A stretch of DNA of 64,000 nucleotides from Kitasatospora sp. MAP12-44 (GCF_029892095.1 NZ_JARZAE010000004.1:1984001-2048000); one strand, 5' to 3'. Positions 24,426 to 34,262 are shown, counted from the first letter of the stretch. Numbers and translations are program-made. The notes: generated by a model not told the origin, from the letters alone.

Positions 24426-25195
24426 CGCTCCCCCACGGCCGTGGTCTGTGCGGGCCGGGCGTCACCCCGTTGCTGGGGGCGCTCGGCGATGAGGGTCCGC
24501 AGTACCCGTCGGCCGTCGGAGGCCGCATACAGGTGGGATCGCCCGTTGCGGCGGGGGAGTTCGAGGCTCGGGACCTCGGCGAGGCGAAGTCCCGAGCGCA
24601 GCGCGTGCGCGACCATCTCGGCCTCGATCTCGAAGCCGGTGGCGCGCAGGTCAAGGGTCTGCAGGAAGCTGCGCCGGAAGGCGCAGTAGCCGTAGCAGAG
24701 GTCGGTGGGCCGGGCGCCGTAGAGCCGGAACACCCAGCGGATGTTGCGGGCCTCGTCACGGGCCGGGACCACCGGGCTGACGGTGTGTCGGGTGCCGGCG
24801 CGATCGCCTGCTCGATCGCCTGCTCGGTCGCCTGCGCGGCGCAGCATGCGGTCGTCCGCACGGCGGGCAGGGGTGCCCTCGGGCAGGGTGTACTCATCGC
24901 GGACTGCCTCTCGGAGGCAATGGGCAGGGCCCGGGCGGCCGACAGCCGGGTCGTGCCCTGGCGAAACGGGGACGATCCCGCTCGCAACGCGCGGCGGGGG
25001 CCCGTCGGTAGGGCTGAGAGGGGCGACGGGGGTTCGCGCGTCGGGAAGCGCGAGCGCGAGGACGACCGCCGATCTCGGACGCAGAAGCGTCGGGTGACAA
25101 CTGGCCGCTGCGCTCTGCGCTGTGCTCTGCGCTGCCGGTGGGTGGTGAAGCCTTCCCGATGATGCTCCGGTGCGGCGGTGCCAGGGCCCCATCAT
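24422..25195 (-). pseudogene. Glycosyltransferase family 2 gene with internal deletion
   Basis: The frame is open for 257 codons, but the content looks damaged. VSPVVPARDEARNIRWVF (the GT2 N-terminal motif) is joined directly to GARPTDLCYGYCAFRRSFL and ATGFEIEAEMVAHALRSGL, which are normally separated by more than 100 residues that include the catalytic DxD region. The first 140 residues are Arg/Pro/Ala-rich without domain character. They include a GDRA repeat encoded by tandem 12-mers around 24799-24837. It is probably non-functional. Confidence 0.6.
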
Positions 25196-25248
25196 GGCGC
25201 GCAGCTTTGCCCCAAGTCAAGGGGGTACTTGGTGATTTGTAGCGCGCT

Positions 25249-27486
25249 TTACCGAATGTCCCGCTTTGCCGGGTGTGCGGTCGTCGACTCGGCGATCCGG
25301 CGGGCGATCTCCTCCGGCCGGGCCGGCCGGCCGAAGTGCCAGCCCTGCGCCCAATCGCAGCCCATCTCGCGCAACCGCTCGGCGTGGCCGGCGTTCTCCA
25401 CGCCCTCGGCGGTGACGGTCAGGCCGAGCGTGTGCGCCAGCGAGACCAGGCCGCCGATGATCCGCCAACCCAGCAGCTGCTCCTTGCCGGAGTCCTTCAG
25501 GTCGCTGACGAAGGAGCCCGCGATCTTCAGACTGGAGACCGGGAGGTCGCGCAGGTAGGCGAGGTTGGACCAGCCGGTGCCGAAGTCGTCCACCGCCAGC
25601 GAGACGCCCAGGTCCACCAGCGAGTGCAGGGCGCGCACCGACTCGTCCTGGGGGCCGACCACCGCGCTCTCGGTGATCTCCAGTTGGAGCAGCCGCGGGT
25701 CCAGGCCCGAGGAGCGCAGGATCCGGTCGATGTCCGACACCAGCCCGGCGTTGCGCACCTGACGGACCGCCAGATTGACGTTGATCTGCGGCGCGCGGTC
25801 GCCGAACCTGGCCACCCAGTCGGCCGCCTGGCCGCAGGCCTGCTCCAGCACCCAGCGGCCCAGCGGCATGATCAGGCCGGTCTCCTCGGCGGTGCCGATG
25901 AACTCGTCCGGGCCCAGCACGCCCAGTTGCGGGTGCCGCCAGCGCACCAGCGCCTCGACGGCGGCCAGCGAGCCGTCCGCCAGCGTGCAGAGCGGCTGGT
26001 AGTCGATGAAGAACTCACCGCGGTCGAGCGCGATCGGCATCCGTACCGAGACCGCGTAGCGGCTCACCGCGCGGGCGTTGCGCTGCGGGTCGAAGAGCGT
26101 CCAGCGCCCGCGGCCCTCCTCCTTGGCCCGGTACAGCGTGAGGTCGGCGGCCCGGACGGCGGCCATCGGCGTGGTGGCCGCGACCGGCCGCTCCAGCACC
26201 CCCACGCTCGCGCCCACCGCCAGCCGGTGACCGTCGATCGGGACCGGCTTGGCGAGCGCCGCCAGCACCGTCTTGGCCGCCGCGACGGCCTCCTGCTCGC
26301 CCCGGCAGTTCTCCAGCAGGACGACGAACTCGTCGCCGCCCAGCCGCGCCACCAGGTGGCCCAGCGGGCGCAGCGCGGACTCCAGGCGCACCGCGACGGC
26401 GGCCAGCAGCTGGTCGCCCATCTCGTGGCCCAGGCTGTCGTTGACCACCTTGAAGCCGTCCAGGTCCACGTAGCACAGGCCGAAGCGGGCTCCCGGCTCC
26501 GGGGACTCGAAGAGCGCCTCCAGCCGTTCGAAGAACGCGGTGCGGTTGGGCAGGCCGGTGAGCGGGTCGTGGGTGGCCTGGTGGCGCAGCCGCTCCTGCA
26601 GGCGGTAGCGGTCGGTGATGTCCTCCAGCATCGCCACCTGGTAGACCGGCAGGCCCTCGTCGTCGCGGATCAGCGAGCAGGTCAGATGGGTCCAGACCAC
26701 CTCGCCGTCCTGCCGGTAGTACGGCTTGTCGAACTGGAAGTGCTCGCGCTTCCCGCTGACCAGCTCCTCGTAGGCCTCCCAGACGCCCGGGGTGTCCTCG
26801 GGGTGCACCAGGTCGTTGACCCGGCGCCCCCGCAGGTCCTCAGGCCGGGCGCCGAAGATGTCCTGCAGCGCCTTGTTGGCCGCCAGGATGTTGCCCTCGA
26901 CGTCGCCGATGCCGATGCCGATCGCGGCGCTCTCGAAGAGCGCCCGGAAGCGTGCCTCGGACTCGCGCAGGGCCCGCTCGGCGTCCCGCCGGGCGGTGTC
27001 GGCGGCCAGCCGGATCGCCTCCTGCTCGGCCAGCGTGCGCTCGCGCAGCGCGGCTGCCCAGCCCGCCGCGAAGGCGCCGGTGAGCTCGGCGGTCCGGCCC
27101 TGGGCCAGGTCGCTGCCGTGCAGCAGGCCGACCGCGCGGGCCAGCAGGTCGGGGTCGGTGAAGTGCGCGTCCACCAGCAGCGCGCCGGCCTGCTCGGCCG
27201 GGCCCGCGTCGAAGCCGTCCGACGGGTCGGCCTCGGTGTGTTGCAGCAGCAGCGCGGTCGTCCTGGCCACCAGCCGGCGCAGCGCTCCCGGGTGCATGGC
27301 GACGCCCTGGCCGCCCTGCAGCAGCAGGGCCCAGCTCTCGGGGAAGCCGTCGGCGGCGCCGGCTGCGCTGTCGTTCGGGCTGCTCTCGGTCGGGCTGCTG
27401 CTCTCGGTCAGGCTGCTGCTGTCGTTCGGGCTGCTCTCGGGCAGGCCGTTGGCGGCGCTGCCACCCGCCGGCGGCGGTCTGTTCAC
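25249..27486 (-). CDS. PAS-GGDEF-EAL protein for cyclic di-GMP turnover
   Basis: This 745-residue cytoplasmic protein begins with a Ser/Pro/Glu-rich segment with internal repeats (ESSPNDS, residues about 18-40), then a helical region (about 50-170), a PAS/PAC sensor (about 175-295), a GGDEF domain with intact RLGGDEF (383-387) and an EAL domain with EAL at 511-513, DFGTGWSNL and AEGVENAGHAE. Both synthesis and hydrolysis of c-di-GMP are possible; the net activity is not predictable. The GTG at 27486 overlaps the methyltransferase stop (GTGA). In streptomycetes such proteins affect development. The PAS ligand is unknown. Confidence 0.9.
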   Translation of the reverse strand: MNRPPPAGGSAANGLPESSPNDSSSLTESSSPTESSPNDSAAGAADGFPESWALLLQGGQGVAMHPGALRRLVARTTALLLQHTEADPSDGFDAGPAEQAGALLVDAHFTDPDLLARAVGLLHGSDLAQGRTAELTGAFAAGWAAALRERTLAEQEAIRLAADTARRDAERALRESEARFRALFESAAIGIGIGDVEGNILAANKALQDIFGARPEDLRGRRVNDLVHPEDTPGVWEAYEELVSGKREHFQFDKPYYRQDGEVVWTHLTCSLIRDDEGLPVYQVAMLEDITDRYRLQERLRHQATHDPLTGLPNRTAFFERLEALFESPEPGARFGLCYVDLDGFKVVNDSLGHEMGDQLLAAVAVRLESALRPLGHLVARLGGDEFVVLLENCRGEQEAVAAAKTVLAALAKPVPIDGHRLAVGASVGVLERPVAATTPMAAVRAADLTLYRAKEEGRGRWTLFDPQRNARAVSRYAVSVRMPIALDRGEFFIDYQPLCTLADGSLAAVEALVRWRHPQLGVLGPDEFIGTAEETGLIMPLGRWVLEQACGQAADWVARFGDRAPQINVNLAVRQVRNAGLVSDIDRILRSSGLDPRLLQLEITESAVVGPQDESVRALHSLVDLGVSLAVDDFGTGWSNLAYLRDLPVSSLKIAGSFVSDLKDSGKEQLLGWRIIGGLVSLAHTLGLTVTAEGVENAGHAERLREMGCDWAQGWHFGRPARPEEIARRIAESTTAHPAKRDIR

Positions 27487-28289
27487 GTCCGGCGCCCCAC
27501 TCCGACCACGCCGACCATCCGCTCGGGGTGCGGGCCGACCGCGGCGGGCTGCTCGGGACGCCACTGCGGCAGGTAGACCACGCCCGGCTCGACCAGCTCG
27601 AAGCCCTCGAAGAAGCCGCTGATCCGCTCCATCGAGCGCATGGTCAGCGGGGTGGGCGTGCGCTGGTAGAGGTCCTGGTGCGCGTCGGTCTGGTCGGGGC
27701 GGCCCTCCAGCGAGGCGTGGCAGAGCGCCAGCGCGCTGCCGGGCGGCAGGGCGTCACGCAGCGTGCGGACGATCCCCTCCGGGTCCTGCTCGTCGGTGAC
27801 GAAGTGCAGCACCGCCACCAGCAGCACCGCCACCGGCTCGCCCGGCGCCAGCAGCTCGACCACCTCGGGCCGGGCCAGCAGGTCGGCCGGGTCGGTCAGG
27901 TCGGCGTGTACCACCTGGCTGAGCTCGTCGTCCTTGAGCAGCAGCCGGCTGTGCGCGACCGCGACCGGGTCCTTGTCCACGTAGACCACCCGGGTGTCCG
28001 GCTGGATCCCGCGGGCGATCTCGTGCACCGCCCCGAAGGTCGGGATGCCGGAGCCGATGTCCAGGAAGCGGGTGAAGCCCTGCTCGGCCAGATACTGCAC
28101 CGAGCGGCGCAGGAAGGCGCGGTTGGCCCGCATGATCAGCGGCAGGTCCGGCCAGAGCTTCACCGCCTGGCGGGCCATCTCGCGGTCGGCGGCGAAGTTG
28201 TGCGAACCGCCGAGGTAGTAGTCGTACACCCGCGCCGCATTGGGCCGGTCAAGGTCCATACCAGCTGGCACCCACGGCGGTCGCCGCAT
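27483..28289 (-). CDS. SAM-dependent methyltransferase (DUF574 type)
   Basis: This 268-residue protein belongs to the large actinomycete family with N-terminal NAARVYDYYLGGSHNFAADR, then FLDIGSGIPT (SAM-binding motif I), VVYVDKDPVAVAHSR and a C-terminal YLPQWRPEQ. The ATG at 28289 follows AAAGGGG. A longer frame upstream runs through a tandem CTTTCGGCACTT repeat (28299-28325) and is less likely. It overlaps the GGDEF-EAL gene by 4 bp, so the two are co-translated. The methyl acceptor is unknown. Confidence 0.87.
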   Translation of the reverse strand: MRRPPWVPAGMDLDRPNAARVYDYYLGGSHNFAADREMARQAVKLWPDLPLIMRANRAFLRRSVQYLAEQGFTRFLDIGSGIPTFGAVHEIARGIQPDTRVVYVDKDPVAVAHSRLLLKDDELSQVVHADLTDPADLLARPEVVELLAPGEPVAVLLVAVLHFVTDEQDPEGIVRTLRDALPPGSALALCHASLEGRPDQTDAHQDLYQRTPTPLTMRSMERISGFFEGFELVEPGVVYLPQWRPEQPAAVGPHPERMVGVVGVGRRT

Positions 28290-28441
28290 CAGGGACCCCT
28301 TTCGGCACTTCTTTCGGCACTTCCGAAACATCCGACACAGAATTAGACAAGAGGCACAAAGATCATCCTACGATTCATGCGTCACCGCAACCGTCCGGTC
28401 CTGTCGGTCATACCGCGCGGGATGCGGCGCAGAATAGCTGC

Positions 28442-30235
28442 ATGGCAGGACGGATCGAGGACTACGCCCTGATCGGCGACCTGCAGACCGCCGCGTTAGT
28501 GGGCCGGGACGGCTCGGTCGACTGGCTCTGCCTGCCGCGCTTCGACTCTCCCAGCTGCTTCGCCGCGCTGCTCGGCGACGAGCGGCACGGCCACTGGCGG
28601 CTCGCCCCCGCCAACACCGGCGCCGGCGTGGTGGCCCCCGCCGGGCGCGGCTACCGGGACGGCACGCTGGTGCTGGAAACCCACTGGGAGACCGCCGAGG
28701 GGGCAGCCAGGGTCACCGACTTCATGCCGCAGCGCGAGCGCGACCCGCAGCTGATCCGGATCGTCGAGGGCCTGCGCGGCTCGGTGGAGATGTGCGGGGA
28801 GCTCCGACTGCGCTTCAACTACGGGCGCAGCGTGCCCTGGGTGCGCCGCACCGGCCACCACCGGGTGGCGGTGGCCGGCCCGGACGCCGTGTGGCTGCGG
28901 GTGCCCAGCGGGGTGCACACCTACGGCCAGGACCACAGCACCCGCTCGGAGTTCACCGTGCGGGCCGGTCAGCAGGTGCCGTTCGTGCTCACCTGGCAAC
29001 CCTCGCACCGCTCCGCCGCCCGGCCCGTCGACCCGCAGCGCGCGCTGGCCGAGACCACCGAGCGCTGGCAGCGCTGGGCGGCCGGCTGCCGCTACCGGGG
29101 CGAGTGGCAGGCCGCGGTGCTGCGCTCGCTGATCACCCTCAAGGCGCTCGCGTACGCGCCGACCGGCGGCATCGTCGCGGCGCCCACCGCCGGGCTGCCG
29201 GAGGAGCTGGGCGGCGAGCGCAACTGGGACTACCGCTACTGCTGGCTGCGCGACTCCAGCATGACCCTCTCCGCCCTGCTGCGCGGCGGCTTCCGCGAGG
29301 AGGCGGTGGCCTGGCGGCAGTGGCTGCTGCGGGCGATCGCCGGCGACCCCGGTGACCTGCAGACGGTGTACGGGGTGGCCGGCGAACGCGGGCTGCCCGA
29401 GACGCCGGCCGACTGGCTGCCCGGGCACGGCGGCTCGGCGCCGGTGCGGCTCGGCAACGCGGCCGTCGCGCAGCTCCAACTCGACGTCTACGGAGAGGTG
29501 GTGGACACCCTGCAGCTGGCCTACGCGGCCGGCATCCCGATGGAGCGGCAGGTGTGGGGGCTGCTGCGCACGCTGATGGCGTTCCTGGAGCAGCACTGGC
29601 GCGACCCGGACGAGGGACTGTGGGAAGTGCGCGGTGAGCGGCGGCACTTCGTGCACTCCAAGGTGATGTGCTGGGTGGCCGCCGACCGGGCCGTCAAGCT
29701 CGCCGAGGCCACCGGTCTGCCCGCGCCGGTGGACCGCTGGCGGGCGCTGCGCGAGGCGGTGCACGCCGATGTCTGCCTGCACGGCTACGACGAGCACCAG
29801 GGAGTCTTCGTCCAGCACTACGGGGGACGGGAGTTGGACGCCGCGACGCTCTTCGTGGCGAAGACCGGCTTCCTGCCGCCGGACGACCCGCGGGTGGTGC
29901 GGACCGTGGAGGCGGTCCGCGACGGCCTGGACCACGGCGGCTTCGTCCGCCGCTACGCCCTCGACGGCTCGGCCCGCCACCGCGTGGACGGGGTGGCGGG
30001 ATCCGAAGGGGCGTTCGTGGCCTGCTCGTTCTGGCTGGCTGACGCGCTGGCGGCGATCGGCCGGCGCGACGAGGCCTGGGAGCTGTTCGGCCGCGCGGTC
30101 GGCCTGGCCAACGACCTGGGCCTGCTGTCGGAGGAATGGGATCCACTGACCGGCCATCAACTCGGCAACACTCCGCAGGCGTTCAGCCATGTGGCGCTGG
30201 TGAACACCGCATTCACGCTGTCCGCGGCGCAGTGA
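28442..30235 (+). CDS. Glycoside hydrolase family 15 protein (glucoamylase/trehalase-like)
   Basis: This 597-residue protein without a signal peptide starts MAGRIEDYALIGDLQTAALVG, the usual start of actinobacterial GH15 enzymes that hydrolyse trehalose or alpha-glucans. A beta-sandwich N-domain (about 1-220) precedes an (alpha/alpha)6 barrel with ERNWDYRYCWLRDSS (catalytic-site region) and KVMCWVAADRAVKLAE. C-terminal EGAFVACSFWLADALA and LLSEEWDP (second acid) are present. It is cytoplasmic and divergent from the methyltransferase gene. Trehalase versus glucoamylase cannot be decided. Confidence 0.88.
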   Translation: MAGRIEDYALIGDLQTAALVGRDGSVDWLCLPRFDSPSCFAALLGDERHGHWRLAPANTGAGVVAPAGRGYRDGTLVLETHWETAEGAARVTDFMPQRERDPQLIRIVEGLRGSVEMCGELRLRFNYGRSVPWVRRTGHHRVAVAGPDAVWLRVPSGVHTYGQDHSTRSEFTVRAGQQVPFVLTWQPSHRSAARPVDPQRALAETTERWQRWAAGCRYRGEWQAAVLRSLITLKALAYAPTGGIVAAPTAGLPEELGGERNWDYRYCWLRDSSMTLSALLRGGFREEAVAWRQWLLRAIAGDPGDLQTVYGVAGERGLPETPADWLPGHGGSAPVRLGNAAVAQLQLDVYGEVVDTLQLAYAAGIPMERQVWGLLRTLMAFLEQHWRDPDEGLWEVRGERRHFVHSKVMCWVAADRAVKLAEATGLPAPVDRWRALREAVHADVCLHGYDEHQGVFVQHYGGRELDAATLFVAKTGFLPPDDPRVVRTVEAVRDGLDHGGFVRRYALDGSARHRVDGVAGSEGAFVACSFWLADALAAIGRRDEAWELFGRAVGLANDLGLLSEEWDPLTGHQLGNTPQAFSHVALVNTAFTLSAAQ

Positions 30236-30237
30236 AC

Positions 30238-30253
30238 CGCGAAGTTCTTCGCG
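30238..30253 (+). terminator. Short perfect palindrome after the GH15 stop
   Basis: CGCGAAG-TT-CTTCGCG begins 3 bp after the stop. The stem is short, so termination is uncertain. The following 160 bp hold the promoter region of the next gene, including a TGACATGTGTCA palindrome at 30311-30322. Confidence 0.4.
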
Positions 30254-30413
30254 CAATCCCTCACCACTGAACAGGAATCACCCTGCACAGGTCTTGACCC
30301 GTGTGACAGGTGACATGTGTCATTGCACAGGTGGTCGAGGGGTCCCGCCGGGCCCCGCCCGTCGGCCATCGGTTCCCCCTGCCCCCGCACCGCCGAGAGA
30401 GTCAGGAACCCCT

Positions 30414-32375
30414 GTGCCCACAGTCCGCTCGCACCCGAGCGCGCGCCTGCGCCGCCTCCTGCTGGCCGGCCTCGCCCTCGGCGTCGCCACCAGCGGTTTC
30501 TCCGGCGCCGTCGCCGGCACCGCCGACGCCCAGGCCGCCCAGGCCTCCACCGCCCGACAGACCGCGAACGACACCCAGCACCCGTCCAGCGAGGGCTGGC
30601 AGCAGATCAACGGCGTCTGGGTCCAACTCGGCGCCACCCGGCCGCATGTGATGCCCAACGCCAAGACCTACAGCGCCCAGCAGGCGGCGAACGCGGCCGC
30701 CGGCAGCGGCATCGACAGGCCGATGAACAACTACGACCTGCAGATGACCTACCGCGGCGGCCAGGACTCCATCGGCGTCACCACCGGGCAGCCGAAGGTC
30801 TACCTGATCTACTGGGGAAGCCAGTGGGGCACCCCCGGCACCGACCCGAGCACCGGCGACACCACCCTCACCGGCGACCCGGACAGCGCCGCGCCCTACC
30901 AGCAGGAGTTCTTCAAGGGCCTGGGCAGCGCCAACGACACCTGGTCCAAGGTGATGACCCAGTACTGCGAGGGCATCACCCCCGGCACCGACCAGTGCCC
31001 GAGCAGCGCCAACCACGTCGGCCAGCCGGTCCAGGGCCAGACCCTCTCGGGTGTCTGGGTGGACAACGCCGCGCCGTCCCCGCAGGCCGCCACCGAACCG
31101 CAGATCGCGGCCGAAGTCCTGGCCGCCGCCAAGCACTTCGGCAACGGCGACCCCAACCAGAACCGCAACGTCCAGTACATCATCAACACCCCGCAGGGCG
31201 AGGACTCCGACAGCTGGAAGGAGCTCGGCTACTGCGCCTGGCACACCTTCATGCGCAGCTCGTACGGCACCCTCGCCTACACCCTGATGCCCTACCTGAC
31301 CGACGTGCCGGACTGCGGCACCAACTGGATCAACCCCGGCGCGCGCGGCCGGCTGGACGGCTACGGGATCATCGGCGGCCACGAGTACGCCGAGACCATC
31401 ACCGACCAGAACCCGTCGGGCGCCTGGACCGACGCCACCGGCCAGGAGATCGGCGACAAGTGCTCCTGGATCCCGGTCGGTTCCAACGGCGGGATGTTCA
31501 ACCTCCAGCTGTCGACCGGTAGTTTCCCGGTGCAGACGATGTGGTCCAACTACGACCACCTGTGCATGGGCGACGACCCGGTCTTCGGCAACCAGACCCT
31601 GCTGGTGACCAAGCCCTGCGACCAGACCACCCAGCGCGGCAAGGCCGTCGACTTCGCCGTCCTGGCCTCCGACTCCGCCGGCCGGCCGATCAGGTACAGC
31701 GCCGCGAACCTGCCCGCCGGCCTGCACATCAACGCCGCCACCGGCCGCATCATCGGCACCAGCAACGCCACCGGCACCCGGACGGTCACCGTCACCGGCA
31801 CCGACGACCACGGCAACGCGCAGAGCCAGAGCTTCCGTTGGGCGCTCGCCAACGGCCCCCAGGTCGGCTGCGCCCCGATCGAGCAGCTCACCGATCCCGG
31901 CTTCGAGAACAGCACCTCCAACCACGGCGCCTGGAACCCCTCGGGCTACAACATCATCACCCCCTCCAGTGCGCACGCCGCCCACAGCGGCAGCTCGTAC
32001 GCCTGGCTGGGCCAGAACACCACCACCGACGACTCCATCACCCAGTGGGTGGAGACCACGCCCGGCTACTCCAAGGAGTCGCTGACCTTCTGGCTGAACA
32101 TCACGGGCGCCGCCCAGGGCGCCTCGGCCCCCGGCGGCACCGCGGCCGACACCCTCTCGCTGGAGCTCTACGACCAGTACAGCGGCAAGTACATGGCCAC
32201 GGTGAGGACTTGGTCCAACCTGAACGCCACCAAGGGCTACCAGTTGCAGTCCTTCGACCTGACGCCGTACGTCGCAGCCGAGTTCGGCTCCACGGTCGGC
32301 ATCAAGCTGGTGTCGCACTCGACCACCGGCAAGACCGCGTTCCTGATCGACGACGCCTCGGTCCACCTGACCTGA
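30414..32375 (+). CDS. Secreted multidomain protein with HEYAE motif, putative metallopeptidase
   Basis: This 653-residue protein starts at a GTG preceded by AGGAA. The signal peptide is residues 1-40 (RRLLLAGLALGVATSGFSGA, then ADA-QAA). The central region (about 105-385) contains YLIYWGSQWG and a GGHEYAETITD segment at 322-331, resembling a zinc-binding His-Glu motif. An Ig-like putative sugar/protein-binding domain of the He_PIG type follows (RYSAANLPAGLHINAATGRI, about 425-465), then a jelly-roll-like C-terminal domain from about 490. Catalysis is unproven. It is strongly exported and probably acts on polymers. A perfect terminator follows. Confidence 0.7.
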   Translation: MPTVRSHPSARLRRLLLAGLALGVATSGFSGAVAGTADAQAAQASTARQTANDTQHPSSEGWQQINGVWVQLGATRPHVMPNAKTYSAQQAANAAAGSGIDRPMNNYDLQMTYRGGQDSIGVTTGQPKVYLIYWGSQWGTPGTDPSTGDTTLTGDPDSAAPYQQEFFKGLGSANDTWSKVMTQYCEGITPGTDQCPSSANHVGQPVQGQTLSGVWVDNAAPSPQAATEPQIAAEVLAAAKHFGNGDPNQNRNVQYIINTPQGEDSDSWKELGYCAWHTFMRSSYGTLAYTLMPYLTDVPDCGTNWINPGARGRLDGYGIIGGHEYAETITDQNPSGAWTDATGQEIGDKCSWIPVGSNGGMFNLQLSTGSFPVQTMWSNYDHLCMGDDPVFGNQTLLVTKPCDQTTQRGKAVDFAVLASDSAGRPIRYSAANLPAGLHINAATGRIIGTSNATGTRTVTVTGTDDHGNAQSQSFRWALANGPQVGCAPIEQLTDPGFENSTSNHGAWNPSGYNIITPSSAHAAHSGSSYAWLGQNTTTDDSITQWVETTPGYSKESLTFWLNITGAAQGASAPGGTAADTLSLELYDQYSGKYMATVRTWSNLNATKGYQLQSFDLTPYVAAEFGSTVGIKLVSHSTTGKTAFLIDDASVHLT

Positions 32376-32383
32376 GGCTGCCA

Positions 32384-32424
32384 CTGAGGGGTTTCTGCCG
32401 CCCTCCGCGGCAGAAACCCCTCAG
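32384..32424. terminator. Bidirectional 17-bp terminator
   Basis: CTGAGGGGTTTCTGCCG (32384-32400) and CGGCAGAAACCCCTCAG (32408-32424) pair perfectly around 7 nt. It lies between the convergent secreted-protein gene and glmS and gives a U-rich stretch on neither side. Confidence 0.85.
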
Positions 32425-32435
32425 CGGTTGGCGAG

Positions 32436-34262
32436 CTACTCGACGGTGACGCTCTTGGCGAGGTTGCGGGGCTTGTCGACGTCGCGCTCCAGGGCCACCG
32501 CGGCGTGGTAGGAGAAGAGCTGGAGCGGGATGTTGAGCAGCAGCGGGTCCAGCTCGGGCTCGTTCTTGGGGACCACGATGCAGTGGTTGGCGAGCTTGGG
32601 GTCGTGGACGCGGTGGCCGACCGCCAGCACGCGCCCGGCCCGGGCGCGGATCTCGCCGAGGGTGGTGAGGTTCTTGTCGAGCAGCTCGTCGTCCGGAACC
32701 AGTGCCACGGTGGGGAGTTCGGGGCTGATCAGGGCCAGCGGACCGTGCTTGAGCTCACTCGCCGGGTACGCCTCGGCGTGCACGTAGCTGATTTCCTTGA
32801 GCTTCTGCGCACCCTCGCGGGCCACCGGGTAGCCGCGCACCCGGCCGATGAACATCATGCCCTGGCACTGCGCGTACTCGGCCGCCAGCTCGGCGATCTG
32901 CTTCTCCTGCTCCAGGATCTCGCGGATCTGGCCGGGCAGCGCCTTGAGGCCGTCCACGATCCGCCGCCCGTCGGCCGGCGAGAGGTCGTGGATCCGTCCG
33001 AAGTGCAGGGCGAGCAGCGCGAAGGCAACCACAGTGGAGGTGAACGCCTTGGTCGAGGCGACCGAGATCTCCGGGCCCGCGTGCAGGTAGATCCCGCCGT
33101 CGCAGGCGCGCGCGATGGCACTGCCGACGGTGTTGACCACACCCAGCACCCGGCCCCCCTTGCGCTTGATCTCCTGGACGGCGGCCAGCGTGTCGTAGGT
33201 CTCGCCGGACTGGCTGACCGCGACGTAGAGGGTGTCCGCCTCGATCACCGGGTTGCGGTAGCGGAACTCGGAGGCCGGCTCGCTGTCGGCGGGGATCCGG
33301 GCCAGCTCCTCGATCAGCTGCGCGCCCATCTGGCCCGCGTAGTAGGCCGATCCGCAACCGATGATCTTCACCCGGCGGATGTCGCGCAGCTCGCGGGCGT
33401 CCAGGTTGAGGCCGCCCAGGTGCGCGGTGGCGAACCGCTCGTCCAGCCGTCCGCTGAGCGTGCGCTCCACGGCGGCGGGCTGCTCGTGGATCTCCTTGCC
33501 GAGGAAGTGCGAGTGCCCGGCGGTGTCATAGGAGTCGATCTCCCAGTCCACGATGGACGGCTGACGGTTCGTCGGACGCGCGTCCTCGGTGAAGGTGCGG
33601 AAGCCCTCGGCCCGGACGGTGGCCAGCTCGCCATCCTCCAGGTGCACCACCTGGCGGGTGTAGCGGACCAGCGCGGCGACATCGGAGGCGACGAACATCT
33701 CCTTCTCGCCGATGCCCAGCACGATCGGGCTGCCGTTGCGGGCCACCACGATCCGGTCGGGCTGCTCGGCGTCCAGCACCGCGATGCCGTACGTGCCGAC
33801 CACCAGCTTGAGCGCGGAGCGGACCGCCTCCTCCAGGTCGGTGCCCTCCGCCGCGTGGGCGGCGACCAGGTGCACCAGCACCTCGGTGTCGGTCTCGGAC
33901 TTGAACACCGCGCCTTCGGCGGTCAGCCGCTCACGCAGCTGGTCGGCGTTCTCGATGATCCCGTTGTGCACGACCGCGAACCGCTCGGCGTTGTCCAGGT
34001 GCGGGTGCGCGTTGGCGTCGCTCGGCTCGCCGTGGGTGGCCCACCGGGTGTGCCCGATCCCGGTCGACCCCTTGAAGCGCGCGGGCACGGCGGCGGCGAG
34101 GTCGGCGACCCGCCCCTTGGTCTTACGCACCTTGAGGCCCGCCGCTTTCCCCGTGACGGCCACGCCCGCGGAGTCGTACCCGCGGTACTCCAGGCGTTGC
34201 AGGCCCTCCAGGAGGAACGGGGTGGCGTCCTTGGGACCGATATAGGCGACGATTCCGCACAT
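32436..34262 (-). CDS. glmS: Glutamine-fructose-6-phosphate aminotransferase (isomerizing)
   Basis: This 608-residue enzyme makes glucosamine-6-phosphate from fructose-6-phosphate and glutamine, the first step to UDP-GlcNAc and cell wall. It has an N-terminal glutaminase domain beginning MCGIVAYIG with nucleophile Cys2, GIGHTRWATHGEPSDANAHPH and HNGIIENA. Two SIS isomerase domains follow (from about 280; CGSAYYAGQMG, SQSGETYDTL) and the C-terminus is PRNLAKSVTVE. Full-length. No glmS ribozyme is expected in actinobacteria and none was recognised. Confidence 0.96.
   Translation of the reverse strand: MCGIVAYIGPKDATPFLLEGLQRLEYRGYDSAGVAVTGKAAGLKVRKTKGRVADLAAAVPARFKGSTGIGHTRWATHGEPSDANAHPHLDNAERFAVVHNGIIENADQLRERLTAEGAVFKSETDTEVLVHLVAAHAAEGTDLEEAVRSALKLVVGTYGIAVLDAEQPDRIVVARNGSPIVLGIGEKEMFVASDVAALVRYTRQVVHLEDGELATVRAEGFRTFTEDARPTNRQPSIVDWEIDSYDTAGHSHFLGKEIHEQPAAVERTLSGRLDERFATAHLGGLNLDARELRDIRRVKIIGCGSAYYAGQMGAQLIEELARIPADSEPASEFRYRNPVIEADTLYVAVSQSGETYDTLAAVQEIKRKGGRVLGVVNTVGSAIARACDGGIYLHAGPEISVASTKAFTSTVVAFALLALHFGRIHDLSPADGRRIVDGLKALPGQIREILEQEKQIAELAAEYAQCQGMMFIGRVRGYPVAREGAQKLKEISYVHAEAYPASELKHGPLALISPELPTVALVPDDELLDKNLTTLGEIRARAGRVLAVGHRVHDPKLANHCIVVPKNEPELDPLLLNIPLQLFSYHAAVALERDVDKPRNLAKSVTVE

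Noticed and set aside
25273..27576. 767-codon open frame opposite the GGDEF-EAL gene
   Set aside because: Codon-shadow of a well-supported gene. The translation is low-complexity and lacks a start context.
30311..30322. TGACATGTGTCA as a defined operator
   Set aside because: The palindrome is short and has no matching regulator nearby, so it is mentioned only as part of the promoter region.
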